Below, piece after piece: positions 9,104 to 16,636 of a stretch of DNA of 50,372 nt; position 1 is the first letter of the stretch, and every line of letters begins with the position of its first letter. Origin of the DNA: Mycoplana rhizolycopersici (GTDB lineage: Bacteria; Pseudomonadota; Alphaproteobacteria; Rhizobiales; Rhizobiaceae); NCBI RefSeq assembly GCF_013378445.1, contig NZ_JABXYK010000026.1, positions 1-50,372 of the forward strand, in the 5' to 3' direction. The notes below the pieces were generated by a model, which saw only the letters and a program-made list of their open reading frames with translations, did no database searches and had not been told where the DNA came from. A program made the translations under genes and the position numbers.

Positions 9104-10111
9104 TCAGGGCGCTTCCCATCGGCCGCTCTTCGCGGAGCGAATCAGGGCGTCGATTGCCTTCATGTTGGCAACCGCATCATCGATACCGGAGATGAGCGGC
9201 TCGCCGGAAAGCACCGCGGCCGCGAAGGCATCGGCCTGCTCGCGGTACTGGTCGACCGGTTCGATCGCGATCTCCTCGCGCCCCCCGCCGGCAAGATCGC
9301 GTCCGTCATCTACGACGAGCACGGTCGGCTTGTCAGCCGGCGCATTGAAGGGAACCGGGATTTCCAGGCGCCCGCGCGTGCCAAGCACAGTGACCTTCTG
9401 CGTGAGGGAAAGTTGCGTCGAACAGGTGAAGGCAAGCTGTCGGCCCTCCGGAAACTCCAGGAGGCCACTGGTCAGGCGGTCCGTACCGAAGGCCGGGTCG
9501 CGTTCCATAAGCGCGATCGCCCGCTTCGGCTCGGAACCGAAGAGGAAGCGCGCCGTGTTGATGGCGTAGCATCCGACGTCGTAAAGGCCTCCGCCGCCGA
9601 TACTGGCCTGGTTGCGCACGTTCCGGGGATCGTCGAGATAGTAGGAAAAGATCGTCTGGATGGCCCGGGCCTCGCCGATCCGCCCTTCGGCAACAAGCAC
9701 CCGCGCCCTTTTCCACTGCGGATGATGGCGTACCATGAAGGCCTCGGCGACAGGCAGGCCCGCCGCTTTTTGCGCGGCCGCCAACTTCGTCGCCTCGTCG
9801 GCGTTAAGCGCGATCGGCTTTTCGCAAAGGACCGGCTTGCCTTGTTCCAGCGCCCTGATCGTCATCGGCACGTGTAGGTGGTTGGGCAGCGGGTTGTAGA
9901 TCGCATCGATTTCCGGGTCGGCCAGCAGCGCCTCGTAGCTGCCATATGCTTTGGCGATGCCGAAGCGCGCCGCCATCTCCCCCGCCCTGCCCGGATCACG
10001 CGAGGCTATCGCCTCGACCCGTCCCAGGCGGCTGGATTGAATGGCGGGAATGACGGCCTTGGCGGCGATGCCCGCGCAGCCAAGCACGCCCCATCGAACC
10101 ATTTCTTTCAT
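9104..10111 (-). CDS. Gfo/Idh/MocA-family NAD(P)-dependent oxidoreductase
   Basis: A 335-residue dehydrogenase. The N-terminal Rossmann domain starts WGVLGCAGIAAKAVIPA. The family catalytic motif is CEKPIAL, and the C-terminal domain holds GGGGLYDVGCYAINTARF with the conserved Asp-x-x-x-Tyr region. Family members oxidise or reduce sugars, inositols and sugar adducts. It is named after glucose-fructose oxidoreductase and includes rhizopine MocA. AAGGAGA lies 6 bp before the ATG. Its stop is 51 bp before the flavin oxidase start and its start lies 22 bp after the importer gene. Likely substrate: the sugar part of the imported compound (inferred). Confidence 0.87.
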   Translation of the reverse strand: MKEMVRWGVLGCAGIAAKAVIPAIQSSRLGRVEAIASRDPGRAGEMAARFGIAKAYGSYEALLADPEIDAIYNPLPNHLHVPMTIRALEQGKPVLCEKPIALNADEATKLAAAQKAAGLPVAEAFMVRHHPQWKRARVLVAEGRIGEARAIQTIFSYYLDDPRNVRNQASIGGGGLYDVGCYAINTARFLFGSEPKRAIALMERDPAFGTDRLTSGLLEFPEGRQLAFTCSTQLSLTQKVTVLGTRGRLEIPVPFNAPADKPTVLVVDDGRDLAGGGREEIAIEPVDQYREQADAFAAAVLSGEPLISGIDDAVANMKAIDALIRSAKSGRWEAP

Positions 10112-10132
10112 TGTCTTCTCCTTGCGCCGGGA

Positions 10133-11641
10133 TCAGAGCACTTCGGCCAGGAAGCGCTGCAGGCGCGAGCTTTGCGGATTGTCGAAGATCGCCTCCGGCG
10201 CGCCCGCCTCCACGACGCGACCTTCGTCCATGAACACGACCTGATCGGCGACGCGCCGGGCAAAGCCCATCTCATGGGTGACGACAACCATGGTCATGCC
10301 GCGTTTGCCGAGATCGGCCATGAGATTGAGGACGCCCTTGACGAGTTCGGGATCGAGCGCGCTCGTCACCTCGTCGAAGAGGATGACCTCCGGCTCCATG
10401 GCAAGGGCGCGGGCGATGGCGACGCGCTGCTGCTGGCCGCCGGACAGCCCGCCAGGACGGTGATGCGCACGGCTGGCGAGACCGACATCGGCAAGCCTCG
10501 CCTTGGCGATATGCTCTGCCTTGTCCTTTGGCAAGCCCTTGATCTCGGTCAGCGACAGCATGACGTTCTCAAGCGCCGTGTGATCGGGGAAGAGATTGAA
10601 GTGCTGGAATACCATGCCCACCCGGCGGCGCAGGCGCTCTGGCTTCATGGCAAGGATGCTGTCGCCGTCGAGCAGAACGTCCCCACTCTTCGGCTCGACC
10701 AGCCGGTTGATGCAGCGAAGCAGTGTGGACTTGCCGGAGCCGGATGGACCGATGACGCAGGTGACACTGCCGGGCCTGACCGAAAGGTCGACCCCCTTCA
10801 GCACGTCGAGTTCGCCATAGGCCATGCCGAGATTGCGGATGTCCAGGCTGCCACCCTTGAATTCGGCCTCTGTGGCACGGCTCGCTCCGTCGAGTTCGCT
10901 GACCTCCTCCAGCCCGCTGGAGATAGTGGCCGGGCGCTGCTTGCCGATCCTCAGCCGGTTGTCGATGGCATTCACGACATGGGTCAGCGGTACGGTGACG
11001 ACGAGATAGAAGACTCCGGCAAGGAGCAGCGGCGAGAGATTGCCGGTCACCACCGCCTGATCCTGACCGACGCGAAAGATCTCGCGCTCGGAAGCCAGCA
11101 ACCCCAAGAAATAGACAAGGCTCGAATCCTTCACATTGCCGATGAACTGGTTGACCAGCGCCGGCAGGACGCGGCGCACGCCCTGGGGAACGACGATCAG
11201 CCGCATGCCCTGGCCGTAGCTCATCGATAGCGCCCGGCAGGCTTCCATCTGACCGCGATCGACGCTCTGGATGCCCGAACGAAAGATCTCCCCGATATAG
11301 GCGCCGGCAATGAGGCTGAGCGCCAGAATGCCGAGCGGATAGGGCGAAGGGCCGAACAGTTCGCGGCCGATGCGCGCAAAGCCCTGGCCGATCAGCAGGA
11401 TGGTGACGATGGCAGGCAGGCCGCGAAAGATGTCCGTGTAGATGCGCGCCGGAATGCGCAGCCAGGGCGAACGGGAAATGCCCATGATGGCAAGCACCAT
11501 GCCGATGACGACGCCGAGCACTGTCGAAGCCGCCGCAAGGATCAGCGTATTCTTGAGACCGACCGTGATCATGGTCGGCAGGACTTCGGCCATCGCATTC
11601 CAGTCGAGGAAGCTGCGGCGCAGGTTTTCAAGCCAGTTCAT
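10133..11641 (-). CDS. One-chain amino-acid ABC permease-ATPase fusion
   Basis: A 502-residue fusion. Residues ~1-235 are a HisM/GlnP-type permease with about five spans and the EAA loop MEACRALSMSYGQGMRLIVV. After a ~25-residue linker, residues ~260-502 are a HisP/GlnQ-type ATPase: Walker [10 protein letters not shown], signature LSGGQQQRVAIARA, Walker B VILFDEVTSALD. The normal layout uses separate genes. The fused form is known in rhizobia and fixes permease:ATPase stoichiometry in a homodimer. The reading frame runs through the junction, and the linker (rich in Glu, Ser and Ala) shows no sign of a sequencing join. The binding protein is encoded just upstream. Confidence 0.92.
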   Translation of the reverse strand: MNWLENLRRSFLDWNAMAEVLPTMITVGLKNTLILAAASTVLGVVIGMVLAIMGISRSPWLRIPARIYTDIFRGLPAIVTILLIGQGFARIGRELFGPSPYPLGILALSLIAGAYIGEIFRSGIQSVDRGQMEACRALSMSYGQGMRLIVVPQGVRRVLPALVNQFIGNVKDSSLVYFLGLLASEREIFRVGQDQAVVTGNLSPLLLAGVFYLVVTVPLTHVVNAIDNRLRIGKQRPATISSGLEEVSELDGASRATEAEFKGGSLDIRNLGMAYGELDVLKGVDLSVRPGSVTCVIGPSGSGKSTLLRCINRLVEPKSGDVLLDGDSILAMKPERLRRRVGMVFQHFNLFPDHTALENVMLSLTEIKGLPKDKAEHIAKARLADVGLASRAHHRPGGLSGGQQQRVAIARALAMEPEVILFDEVTSALDPELVKGVLNLMADLGKRGMTMVVVTHEMGFARRVADQVVFMDEGRVVEAGAPEAIFDNPQSSRLQRFLAEVL

Positions 11642-11698
11642 TAAGCGGCCCTTCAGGGAGAGGCTGGTCCGGCCGCCCGGCCGGACCAGGAGATGGAG

Positions 11699-12535
11699 TC
11701 AGGACTTGGGGAGATATTCGGCCGGCATCGGCGTGCCGGGGAACCACTTTTCGTGGATCTTCTTCCAGGTGCCATCCTGCATGGCGTCATGGAGCGCCTT
11801 GTTCAGCGCCTCGCGCAGCGGGTCATTGCCCTTGCGCACGACGAAGCCGGCCGGCGCGTCGAAGCTTGGGATGTTGACCGCGATCTTCAGATCTGGGTAG
11901 CGGCCCGAGTAGTCCTTAGCCGCCTCGAAATCAAGGAAATGCGCATCCACAGTGCCGTTGTTGAGGGCGGCCACGGCGGAGTTGTTGTCAGGGAACTTGA
12001 CCAGATCAGCGCCCGTGAAGTTCTTCTGGGCGTAGATTTCCTGGAGCGTGCCCTGCACGACGCCGAGGCGCTTGCCCTGAAGGCTCGCCGCATCCCTGAT
12101 GGCAGCATTCGGCGTCATGATCGAAAGATAGCCCGCCAGATAACCCTCGGAGAAATCGACTGTCTCCTTGCGCTTGTCGGTCGTGCCGATCGCGGCCGCC
12201 GCGACGTCGAAGCGGCCGTTGGCGACTGACGGCATGAGAGCGGCAAATTCCTGGCCGGTAAAGATCACCTGGTCCTTCTTGAAGCCTATGCGCTCGGCAA
12301 CGTTCAGAAAGAGTTCAATGTCGAAGCCCGTGAAATTACCGTCTGACGTGGTGAAGGCATAGGGCTTGGCATCACCCATCGTGCCAACGCTGATGACGGT
12401 TGGATCGATCAGGCCGAGGGGATTGTCCTCGGCGAGCACCGGCGTTGCGACGCTTGCCATGACTCCGAGGGCTACTGCGGCTGCAGTGGCGCGCATTCGG
12501 GCAAGCGGGAAAGTGATGGCGTCTGATAGTCTCAT
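11699..12535 (-). CDS. Periplasmic polar amino-acid/opine-type binding protein (family 3)
   Basis: A 278-residue family 3 solute-binding protein. Residues 1 to about 37 form a signal peptide with a hydrophobic Ala/Val core, cleaved near VLAED. The mature protein has [20 protein letters not shown] and the family signature [28 protein letters not shown] sits about 9 bp before the ATG. It is the first gene of the operon with the fused importer, the Gfo/Idh enzyme and the flavin oxidase, and its promoter carries two LacI-type palindromes. Family 3 proteins bind polar amino acids and opines, so a sugar-amino acid conjugate is a plausible ligand (inference). Confidence 0.9.
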   Translation of the reverse strand: MRLSDAITFPLARMRATAAAVALGVMASVATPVLAEDNPLGLIDPTVISVGTMGDAKPYAFTTSDGNFTGFDIELFLNVAERIGFKKDQVIFTGQEFAALMPSVANGRFDVAAAAIGTTDKRKETVDFSEGYLAGYLSIMTPNAAIRDAASLQGKRLGVVQGTLQEIYAQKNFTGADLVKFPDNNSAVAALNNGTVDAHFLDFEAAKDYSGRYPDLKIAVNIPSFDAPAGFVVRKGNDPLREALNKALHDAMQDGTWKKIHEKWFPGTPMPAEYLPKS

Positions 12536-12660
12536 CGGCTTGGTCTCCTCTGGTGGTGTTATCTGCGATGTTTTCTGCGCGCATGGGTCCCACCCGGACG
12601 AGGGAACGACCCGCTCGTCCGGCCCACGCCATCGCATGCCGGGATCTTACTGTTCTCACA

Positions 12661-12676
12661 TTGAGACCGGTCTCAA
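12661..12676. promoter_or_regulatory. LacI-type operator 1 of the divergent importer/regulator promoter
   Basis: The perfect 16-bp palindrome TTGAGACCGGTCTCAA lies between the divergently read binding-protein gene (start 12535) and LacI gene (start 12764). Its centre is 22 bp, about two helical turns, from the centre of the second palindrome. Both share the 12-bp core GAGACCGGTCTC. Confidence 0.8.
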
Positions 12677-12681
12677 ATTAA

Positions 12682-12699
12682 AAAGAGACCGGTCTCTTT
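12682..12699. promoter_or_regulatory. LacI-type operator 2 of the divergent importer/regulator promoter
   Basis: The perfect 18-bp palindrome AAAGAGACCGGTCTCTTT lies on the same face of the helix as operator 1 and 65 bp before the regulator start. It probably serves autoregulation as well as control of the importer operon. Its position rules out the longer start of the regulator at 12698, which would put the coding sequence over the operator. Confidence 0.8.
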
Positions 12700-12763
12700 G
12701 ACCTTTCGCAATTGTTATCTTCGCATTTGCCAGTCGTCAATATCTCTTGTAAGGCTAGCCTCC

Positions 12764-13834
12764 ATGGACCAAAACCCACCCCGTTCCCCCTCCGTCACGG
12801 TAGCCGACGTCGCCTGCAAGGCGGGCGTCTCGAAAGCCACCGCCGCGCGCGTGCTTGGGGGCTATGGAACCGTGAGCGACCATGTGCGTGATGCGGTGAC
12901 CGCCGCCGCCCGCGCCCTCGACTACCAGCCGAACGAACTGGCCCGCAGTATGACGACGGGGCGGTCCGGCACGATCGGGGTGGTGGTGGGCGATATCGAG
13001 AATCCGTTCTTCAGCCTGGCGATGCGAGGTATCACCGATGTCGCCCGGCAGACCGGCTTCACCGTCATCCTGATCAATTCCGGCGAAGACGCCGCCACGG
13101 AAAAGTCCGCAATTCGTACGCTGCTTGCAAAGCGGGTGGACGGCCTCATCGTCTCGCCGGCCAAGGAGAGCGATGCCGACCATTTGCGGGAGGCTGCCCG
13201 CTCCGGCCGGCCCCTCGTGCTGCTCGACCGCGGCAGCGAGACACTCGACATCGACACCGTGATCGCCGACGACCGGCATGCCGCCGAAGGTATCACGCGG
13301 CGGCTCATTGCGCTCGGCCACCGGCGCATCGCTTACATCACCGCCTGCGACACCCCCGAACACCGGTTCCGCACCCCGGCCGATATCAATACCGGCTCGG
13401 TGCGCCGGCGCATCGAGGGCTTTCTCGACGTCTGCCTGGAAGCAGGCCTGGAGGACATGGAAGACTGGGTGCATGTGGGCGCCGTGACGCCGGAACACAC
13501 CCACCGTATCGCCACTGTCATGCTCAAATCCTCGCGGCGTCCGACAGCTGTAATCGCATCTGACAGCGTGATCGGCCTTGAAGTGTTCAAGGTCTGTCGC
13601 GAGCTTGGCCTCACCATTCCAAACGACCTGTCGCTGGTGTCGTTTCACGATGCGGACTGGACGTCCGTCACAACACCGCCCGTCACGGTCGTGCGCCAGC
13701 CCGTCTACGGCCTTGGCGAAGCGGCGGCAAAGCTACTGGTCGAGCGGCTTAACGGAAACACCGCGAAGGCGACGCGCGTCGTCCTGAAGACGGAAGTCGT
13801 CGAGCGCGCCTCCGTGGCCGCCGCGCCCACATAG
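12764..13834 (+). CDS. LacI-family transcriptional regulator, divergent to the importer operon
   Basis: A 356-residue LacI/GalR protein. The helix-turn-helix region reads VTVADVACKAGVSKATAARV near residue 12, the hinge is in ELARSMTTG, and the effector domain has GVVVGDIENPFFSLA, VLLDRG and SLVSFHDADWTSV. The TAAR recognition helix is like that of the LacI protein at 6742-7797, in line with the similar operators. TAAGG precedes the chosen ATG. A longer in-frame start at 12698 would overlap the second palindrome. It is placed to control the adjacent binding-protein/importer/Gfo/flavin-oxidase operon; the inducer is unknown. Confidence 0.9.
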   Translation: MDQNPPRSPSVTVADVACKAGVSKATAARVLGGYGTVSDHVRDAVTAAARALDYQPNELARSMTTGRSGTIGVVVGDIENPFFSLAMRGITDVARQTGFTVILINSGEDAATEKSAIRTLLAKRVDGLIVSPAKESDADHLREAARSGRPLVLLDRGSETLDIDTVIADDRHAAEGITRRLIALGHRRIAYITACDTPEHRFRTPADINTGSVRRRIEGFLDVCLEAGLEDMEDWVHVGAVTPEHTHRIATVMLKSSRRPTAVIASDSVIGLEVFKVCRELGLTIPNDLSLVSFHDADWTSVTTPPVTVVRQPVYGLGEAAAKLLVERLNGNTAKATRVVLKTEVVERASVAAAPT

Positions 13835-13847
13835 ACATTCGGCGCTA

Positions 13848-14079
13848 TCAGAACTGTACCCCAAGCCGCAGGGCATCCAGCATGGCCGCATGAACCGATC
13901 GACTGCTGACCGCGCCGCCGATCCTGTGCAGTTCGAAGCCAGAGGGCGGCCGGGCAGCCAGAGGCTTTGAACCGACCAGTCTTTCTATCTCCGTGACGCC
14001 ATCATTCACTGAGAGCGGCCGCAATTCATCGAAGAGGGCGTTCACCGGGATCGTCCCATGCTCGACAATAACATGGCCG
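13848..14079 (-). pseudogene. C-terminal remnant of an old-yellow-enzyme type NADH:flavin oxidoreductase
   Basis: About 76 codons survive, reading VIVEHGTIPVNALFDELRPL and then GFELHRIGGAVSSRSVHAAM, and ending LDALRLGVQF. This resembles the end of the pyridine-nucleotide domain of the 2,4-dienoyl-CoA reductase/trimethylamine dehydrogenase group, where the motif is normally R-IGDAVASR-IHAA. The frame is cut at 14079 by the left end of an IS6-family element, and no front part is present across the element. The ATG at 14090 lies inside the element and is accidental. Family assignment is from memory of the motif. Confidence 0.6.
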
Positions 14080-14884
14080 GGCGATGTCACGTTGTCTGCA
14101 GCTTATCGTTTGGAGGATAATTCGGCTGAGATGAACTCGCCGACGATCAGTTACAAGAACCACCGCTTTCCACAGCAGATCATCGCCCATGCGGTCTGGC
14201 TGTATTTCCGGTTCCCTTTGAGCCTGCGGCTGGTGGAGGAAATGCTGTTGGAGCGCGGCATTGTCGTGTCTTACGAAACCATCCGGCGATGAGGCCGGAA
14301 GTTCGGGGCGGCTTACGCCGAACAGTTGCGCAGAAAGAAGCCGTCGCGAAAAGATATCTGGCATTTGGACGAGGTGGTGATTTCCATCTGCGGTCGAAAA
14401 CACTGGCTTTGGCGAGCGGTCGACCAGAACGGATATGTTCTCGACGAGATCGTCCAGGCCGGTCGCGATACCAAGGCTGCCAAGCGATTGCTGGTCAGAC
14501 TGCTGAAGAAGCAAGGCCCGACGCCGAAGCGCATCGTCACCGACAAACTGCGCTCATACGGAGCTGCAAGACGGGATGTGATGCCCTCTGTCGAACATTG
14601 ATCGCACAAGGGCCTGAACAATCGCGCGGAGAATTCTCACGTGCAACTTCGAAAACGAGAACGGAAGATGCAGGGATTCGATCTGTCGGCGGCTTACAAC
14701 GTTTCATCTCGGACTTTTCAGCAGTCAGAAATCTTTTCGTCGCACCACAGGAACCGCTCAGCCCTGGCCACCCACATTCATCGGATCCGCGCAATGGCGC
14801 AGTGGACAGCCGTGACCAGCGCAACTGCGTGAGTTTACTGACAAACGGCTTCACCGGGCTTTGATGAAACAACGTGACATCGCC
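14080..14884 (+). mobile_element. Degenerate IS6-family insertion sequence
   Basis: An 805-bp element. Its ends carry the inverted repeat GGCGATGTCACGTTGT, at 14080-14095 and, inverted, at 14869-14884. It holds one transposase gene broken by two stops. The flanking 8 bp (CATGGCCG and GATCGGAT) do not match, so no target duplication remains. Different gene fragments lie on either side. Confidence 0.85.
14131..14832 (+). pseudogene. IS6-family DDE transposase, inactivated by two nonsense codons
   Basis: A 234-codon frame of the IS6 type. The N-terminal part includes FPQQIIAHAVWLYFRFPLSL, then WHLDEVVISICGRKHWLWRA with the first catalytic Asp, IVTDKLRSYGAA with the second, and NNRAENSH with the Glu. 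TGA at 14290-14292 replaces the Trp codon expected in RRWGRKFG. TGA at 14599-14601 replaces the Arg codon expected in VEHRSHKG. The frame is otherwise unshifted, so both are point mutations. The stretch after NNRAENSH is also diverged. It is about the same length as the intact IS6 transposase at 41531. Confidence 0.88.
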
Positions 14885-15345
14885 GATCGGATGCTCTTCG
14901 CGCAATCCTGCACGACTGGCTTGAAAGCCACGGCTATTTGCCGATCGACGACCTGGACGAGGTCTGCGAGTCGGATGGATTGATCTAGCCGTAGTATTTA
15001 CCCGATGTTCATGCTTTGCGCACAACATTCGACGAGGCGTGACTTGTCATTGCGTACGCGCCGAATTTATCTGCCCGCTCTGGCGGGTACTTTTTCTCGC
15101 CCAACCGTACCGGAATCGCGGAATCAGGCCTTCCCGCAGCGACATTCGCAGTCGTAGATTGACGCGGCTCGATCATGCCGAGCCTCCCCGCGTCCTGCTG
15201 AGCAAACAGCGGCGCGCTTATTGCCCCGCCACAGTGCGGGGTCTTTTTTTGCTGGCCTCCGGATAAGGTTCCGGGCCGAGTGCGGCGCATAGGCGTCGAT
15301 CGCTGACACCAGCCATCCATGCGATCCTGGCCTTGTCGAGGGTCA
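14885..15345. other. Gene-poor scar between two insertion-sequence remnants
   Basis: No credible intact gene. Just right of the IS6 element, a plus-strand frame ends in ILHDWLESHGYLPIDDLDEV plus a few residues, with a stop at 14987-14989. It looks like the tail of a small acidic protein cut by the element, and I do not recognise the family. Further on there is a small hairpin, CCCGC/GCGGG at 15074-15087 followed by TACTTTTT, and a stronger terminator at 15224-15250. Confidence 0.5.
15224..15250 (+). terminator. Intrinsic terminator without an intact upstream gene
   Basis: Stem CCCCGC (15224-15229) with GCGGGG (15236-15241), a 6-nt loop, then TCTTTTTTT. It fits a rho-independent terminator on the plus strand. 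No intact plus-strand gene precedes it, so it is probably left over from deleted DNA. Confidence 0.65.
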
Positions 15346-15494
15346 CCAAGTGGCACTACATCGCACCGGGAAAGCCGATGCAGAACGGCTATGTGGAGTT
15401 CCTCAACGCACGCATGCGTGACGAACTGTTGAATGAAGCCTATTCTTCGGCCTGGATCATGCCCGCAGCGCCATCGCCGACTGGGCCGGCGACA
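15346..15494 (+). pseudogene. IS3-family transposase (OrfB) C-terminal scrap
   Basis: The frame [20 protein letters not shown] then RMRDELLNE is the well-known late part of IS3-family integrase-like transposases, covering the catalytic Glu region. After LLNE the match continues in another frame ([14 protein letters not shown]), so there is a frameshift near 15440. No inverted repeat or OrfA is visible. The scrap abuts the broken aldehyde dehydrogenase read from the other strand. Confidence 0.8.
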
Positions 15495-15624
15495 ATCGCA
15501 GCGGTCGTGTCGCTAAAGCCGGCGCAGGCATAGAGTCCAACGACATCCTTCGTGTTCGACCGGTTGATGTTCTCGATGGCGCCTTCGCCCGCAACCATTC
15601 GGCGGCAATCAGGTTCTTGAACAT
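15495..15624 (-). pseudogene. N-terminal remnant of an aldehyde dehydrogenase, 2-oxoglutarate semialdehyde dehydrogenase type
   Basis: The frame starts MFKNLIAAEW at 15624. One G is missing after the Trp codon, and the match goes on in the next frame as VAGEGAIENINRSNTKDVVG and then [10 protein letters not shown], ending at about 15495 where IS3 sequence begins. This is the start of the aldehyde dehydrogenases that oxidise 2,5-dioxovalerate to 2-oxoglutarate at the end of the Weimberg-type sugar-acid pathway. It follows the D-2-hydroxyacid dehydrogenase gene by 51 bp on the same strand, so it was the last gene of that operon. Only ~43 of ~480 codons remain, and no enzyme can be made. Confidence 0.72.
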
Positions 15625-15675
15625 GCGGAGTTGCCTTGAATGAGATCTATGCAATTGCGCGTCCCCAAGGCCGGT

Positions 15676-16611
15676 CTATCGTTTCGCGAAATGTTCAAGA
15701 AGCGCCTCGACCAGCCGGTCGCCCATCTGCTGGCGCGTCTCCCGCGTGCCGCTGCCCATGTGTGGCGAGAGCACGACGCGCGGGTCTTTTCGCAGCACTT
15801 CCGGCACATGCGGCTCCTTCTCGAATACATCGAGGCCGGCCCCTGCGATGCCGCCCCGCGCCAGGGTCGCAATCAGCGCCGGCTCATTGACGATGGTGCC
15901 ACGGGAGATGTTGACCAGAAAGCCATCCGGGCCGAGAGCATCGAGTACATTTTGATCGATGAGGCCGATGGTCTCCGGCATGGCCGGGCAGGTCACGATC
16001 AACAGGTCCGCCCAGGCGGCAAGTTCCTTAGCGGTCCGGAAGTGGGCCATATCCACGGGCTTCTTGCGGGGTCCTTGGTAAGCGACCGTGGCGCCCGTTG
16101 CCTGCAGACGTTTGGCAACGGCGGAGCCGATATGCCCGAGACCAATGATACCTGTTTTCAGCGACCGTAGGGAACGGCCAAGCGGAAACGTGCCACCATT
16201 CTCCCAACTGCCATCCCGCACGAAATCATGTCCGCGTACCGTGCCGCGGGTCACCGATATGGCGAGCGACATAGCGAGATCGGCGACATCTTCCGCGAGG
16301 ATTTTCGAAGTGTTCTGCACCGCGACGCCGCGCGCCTGCGCGGCCTCGACATCGATGCCGTCGAGGCCGGCGCTGTAGCTGGAGATGATTTCCAGCGCCG
16401 GCATGGCATCGAGCATCGCTTTGTCTATATGGGCATGGCGCACCGCGATGCCGCGGATCTTCGGCCCATGCTCGGCAAGCAGGCGCATGCCCTCATCATG
16501 GTCCTTTGGAAAACGGATGATGTCGAATGCCGCCTGCAGTTCTCGCTCGGTCTTTTCCGGGAGGTGTGCTGCCTGAAGAATGGTGATGTCGTTGTGCATG
16601 TGATCCGCCAT
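15676..16611 (-). CDS. D-2-hydroxyacid dehydrogenase, glyoxylate/hydroxypyruvate reductase type
   Basis: A 311-residue NAD(P)-dependent dehydrogenase. The nucleotide motif GIIGLGHIGSAVAKR lies near residue 150. The catalytic residues are visible: Arg in NISRGTIVNEP, Glu in DVFEKEPHVP and His in VVLSPHMGSG. The family reduces 2-oxoacids such as glyoxylate or hydroxypyruvate. It lies between the RraA-like gene (25 bp upstream) and the broken aldehyde dehydrogenase, so a role in clearing a C2/C3 oxoacid or aldehyde product of sugar-acid breakdown is inferred. Confidence 0.9.
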   Translation of the reverse strand: MADHMHNDITILQAAHLPEKTERELQAAFDIIRFPKDHDEGMRLLAEHGPKIRGIAVRHAHIDKAMLDAMPALEIISSYSAGLDGIDVEAAQARGVAVQNTSKILAEDVADLAMSLAISVTRGTVRGHDFVRDGSWENGGTFPLGRSLRSLKTGIIGLGHIGSAVAKRLQATGATVAYQGPRKKPVDMAHFRTAKELAAWADLLIVTCPAMPETIGLIDQNVLDALGPDGFLVNISRGTIVNEPALIATLARGGIAGAGLDVFEKEPHVPEVLRKDPRVVLSPHMGSGTRETRQQMGDRLVEALLEHFAKR

Positions 16612-16636
16612 GTCCTTGAGGAAAATCGGGACGATT

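Noticed and set aside
9878-11230. Long plus-strand frame of 450 codons
   Set aside because: Antisense to the Gfo/Idh gene and the permease-ATPase fusion; a shadow frame.
14090-14292. Longer starts of the IS6 transposase and of the OYE remnant across the element end
   Set aside because: The inverted repeat at 14080-14095 fixes the element border; frames crossing it are chance joins.
15039-15266. 75-codon plus-strand frame MTCHCVRAEF
   Set aside because: It covers the hairpins and terminator of the scar, shows no motif and has no ribosome site.
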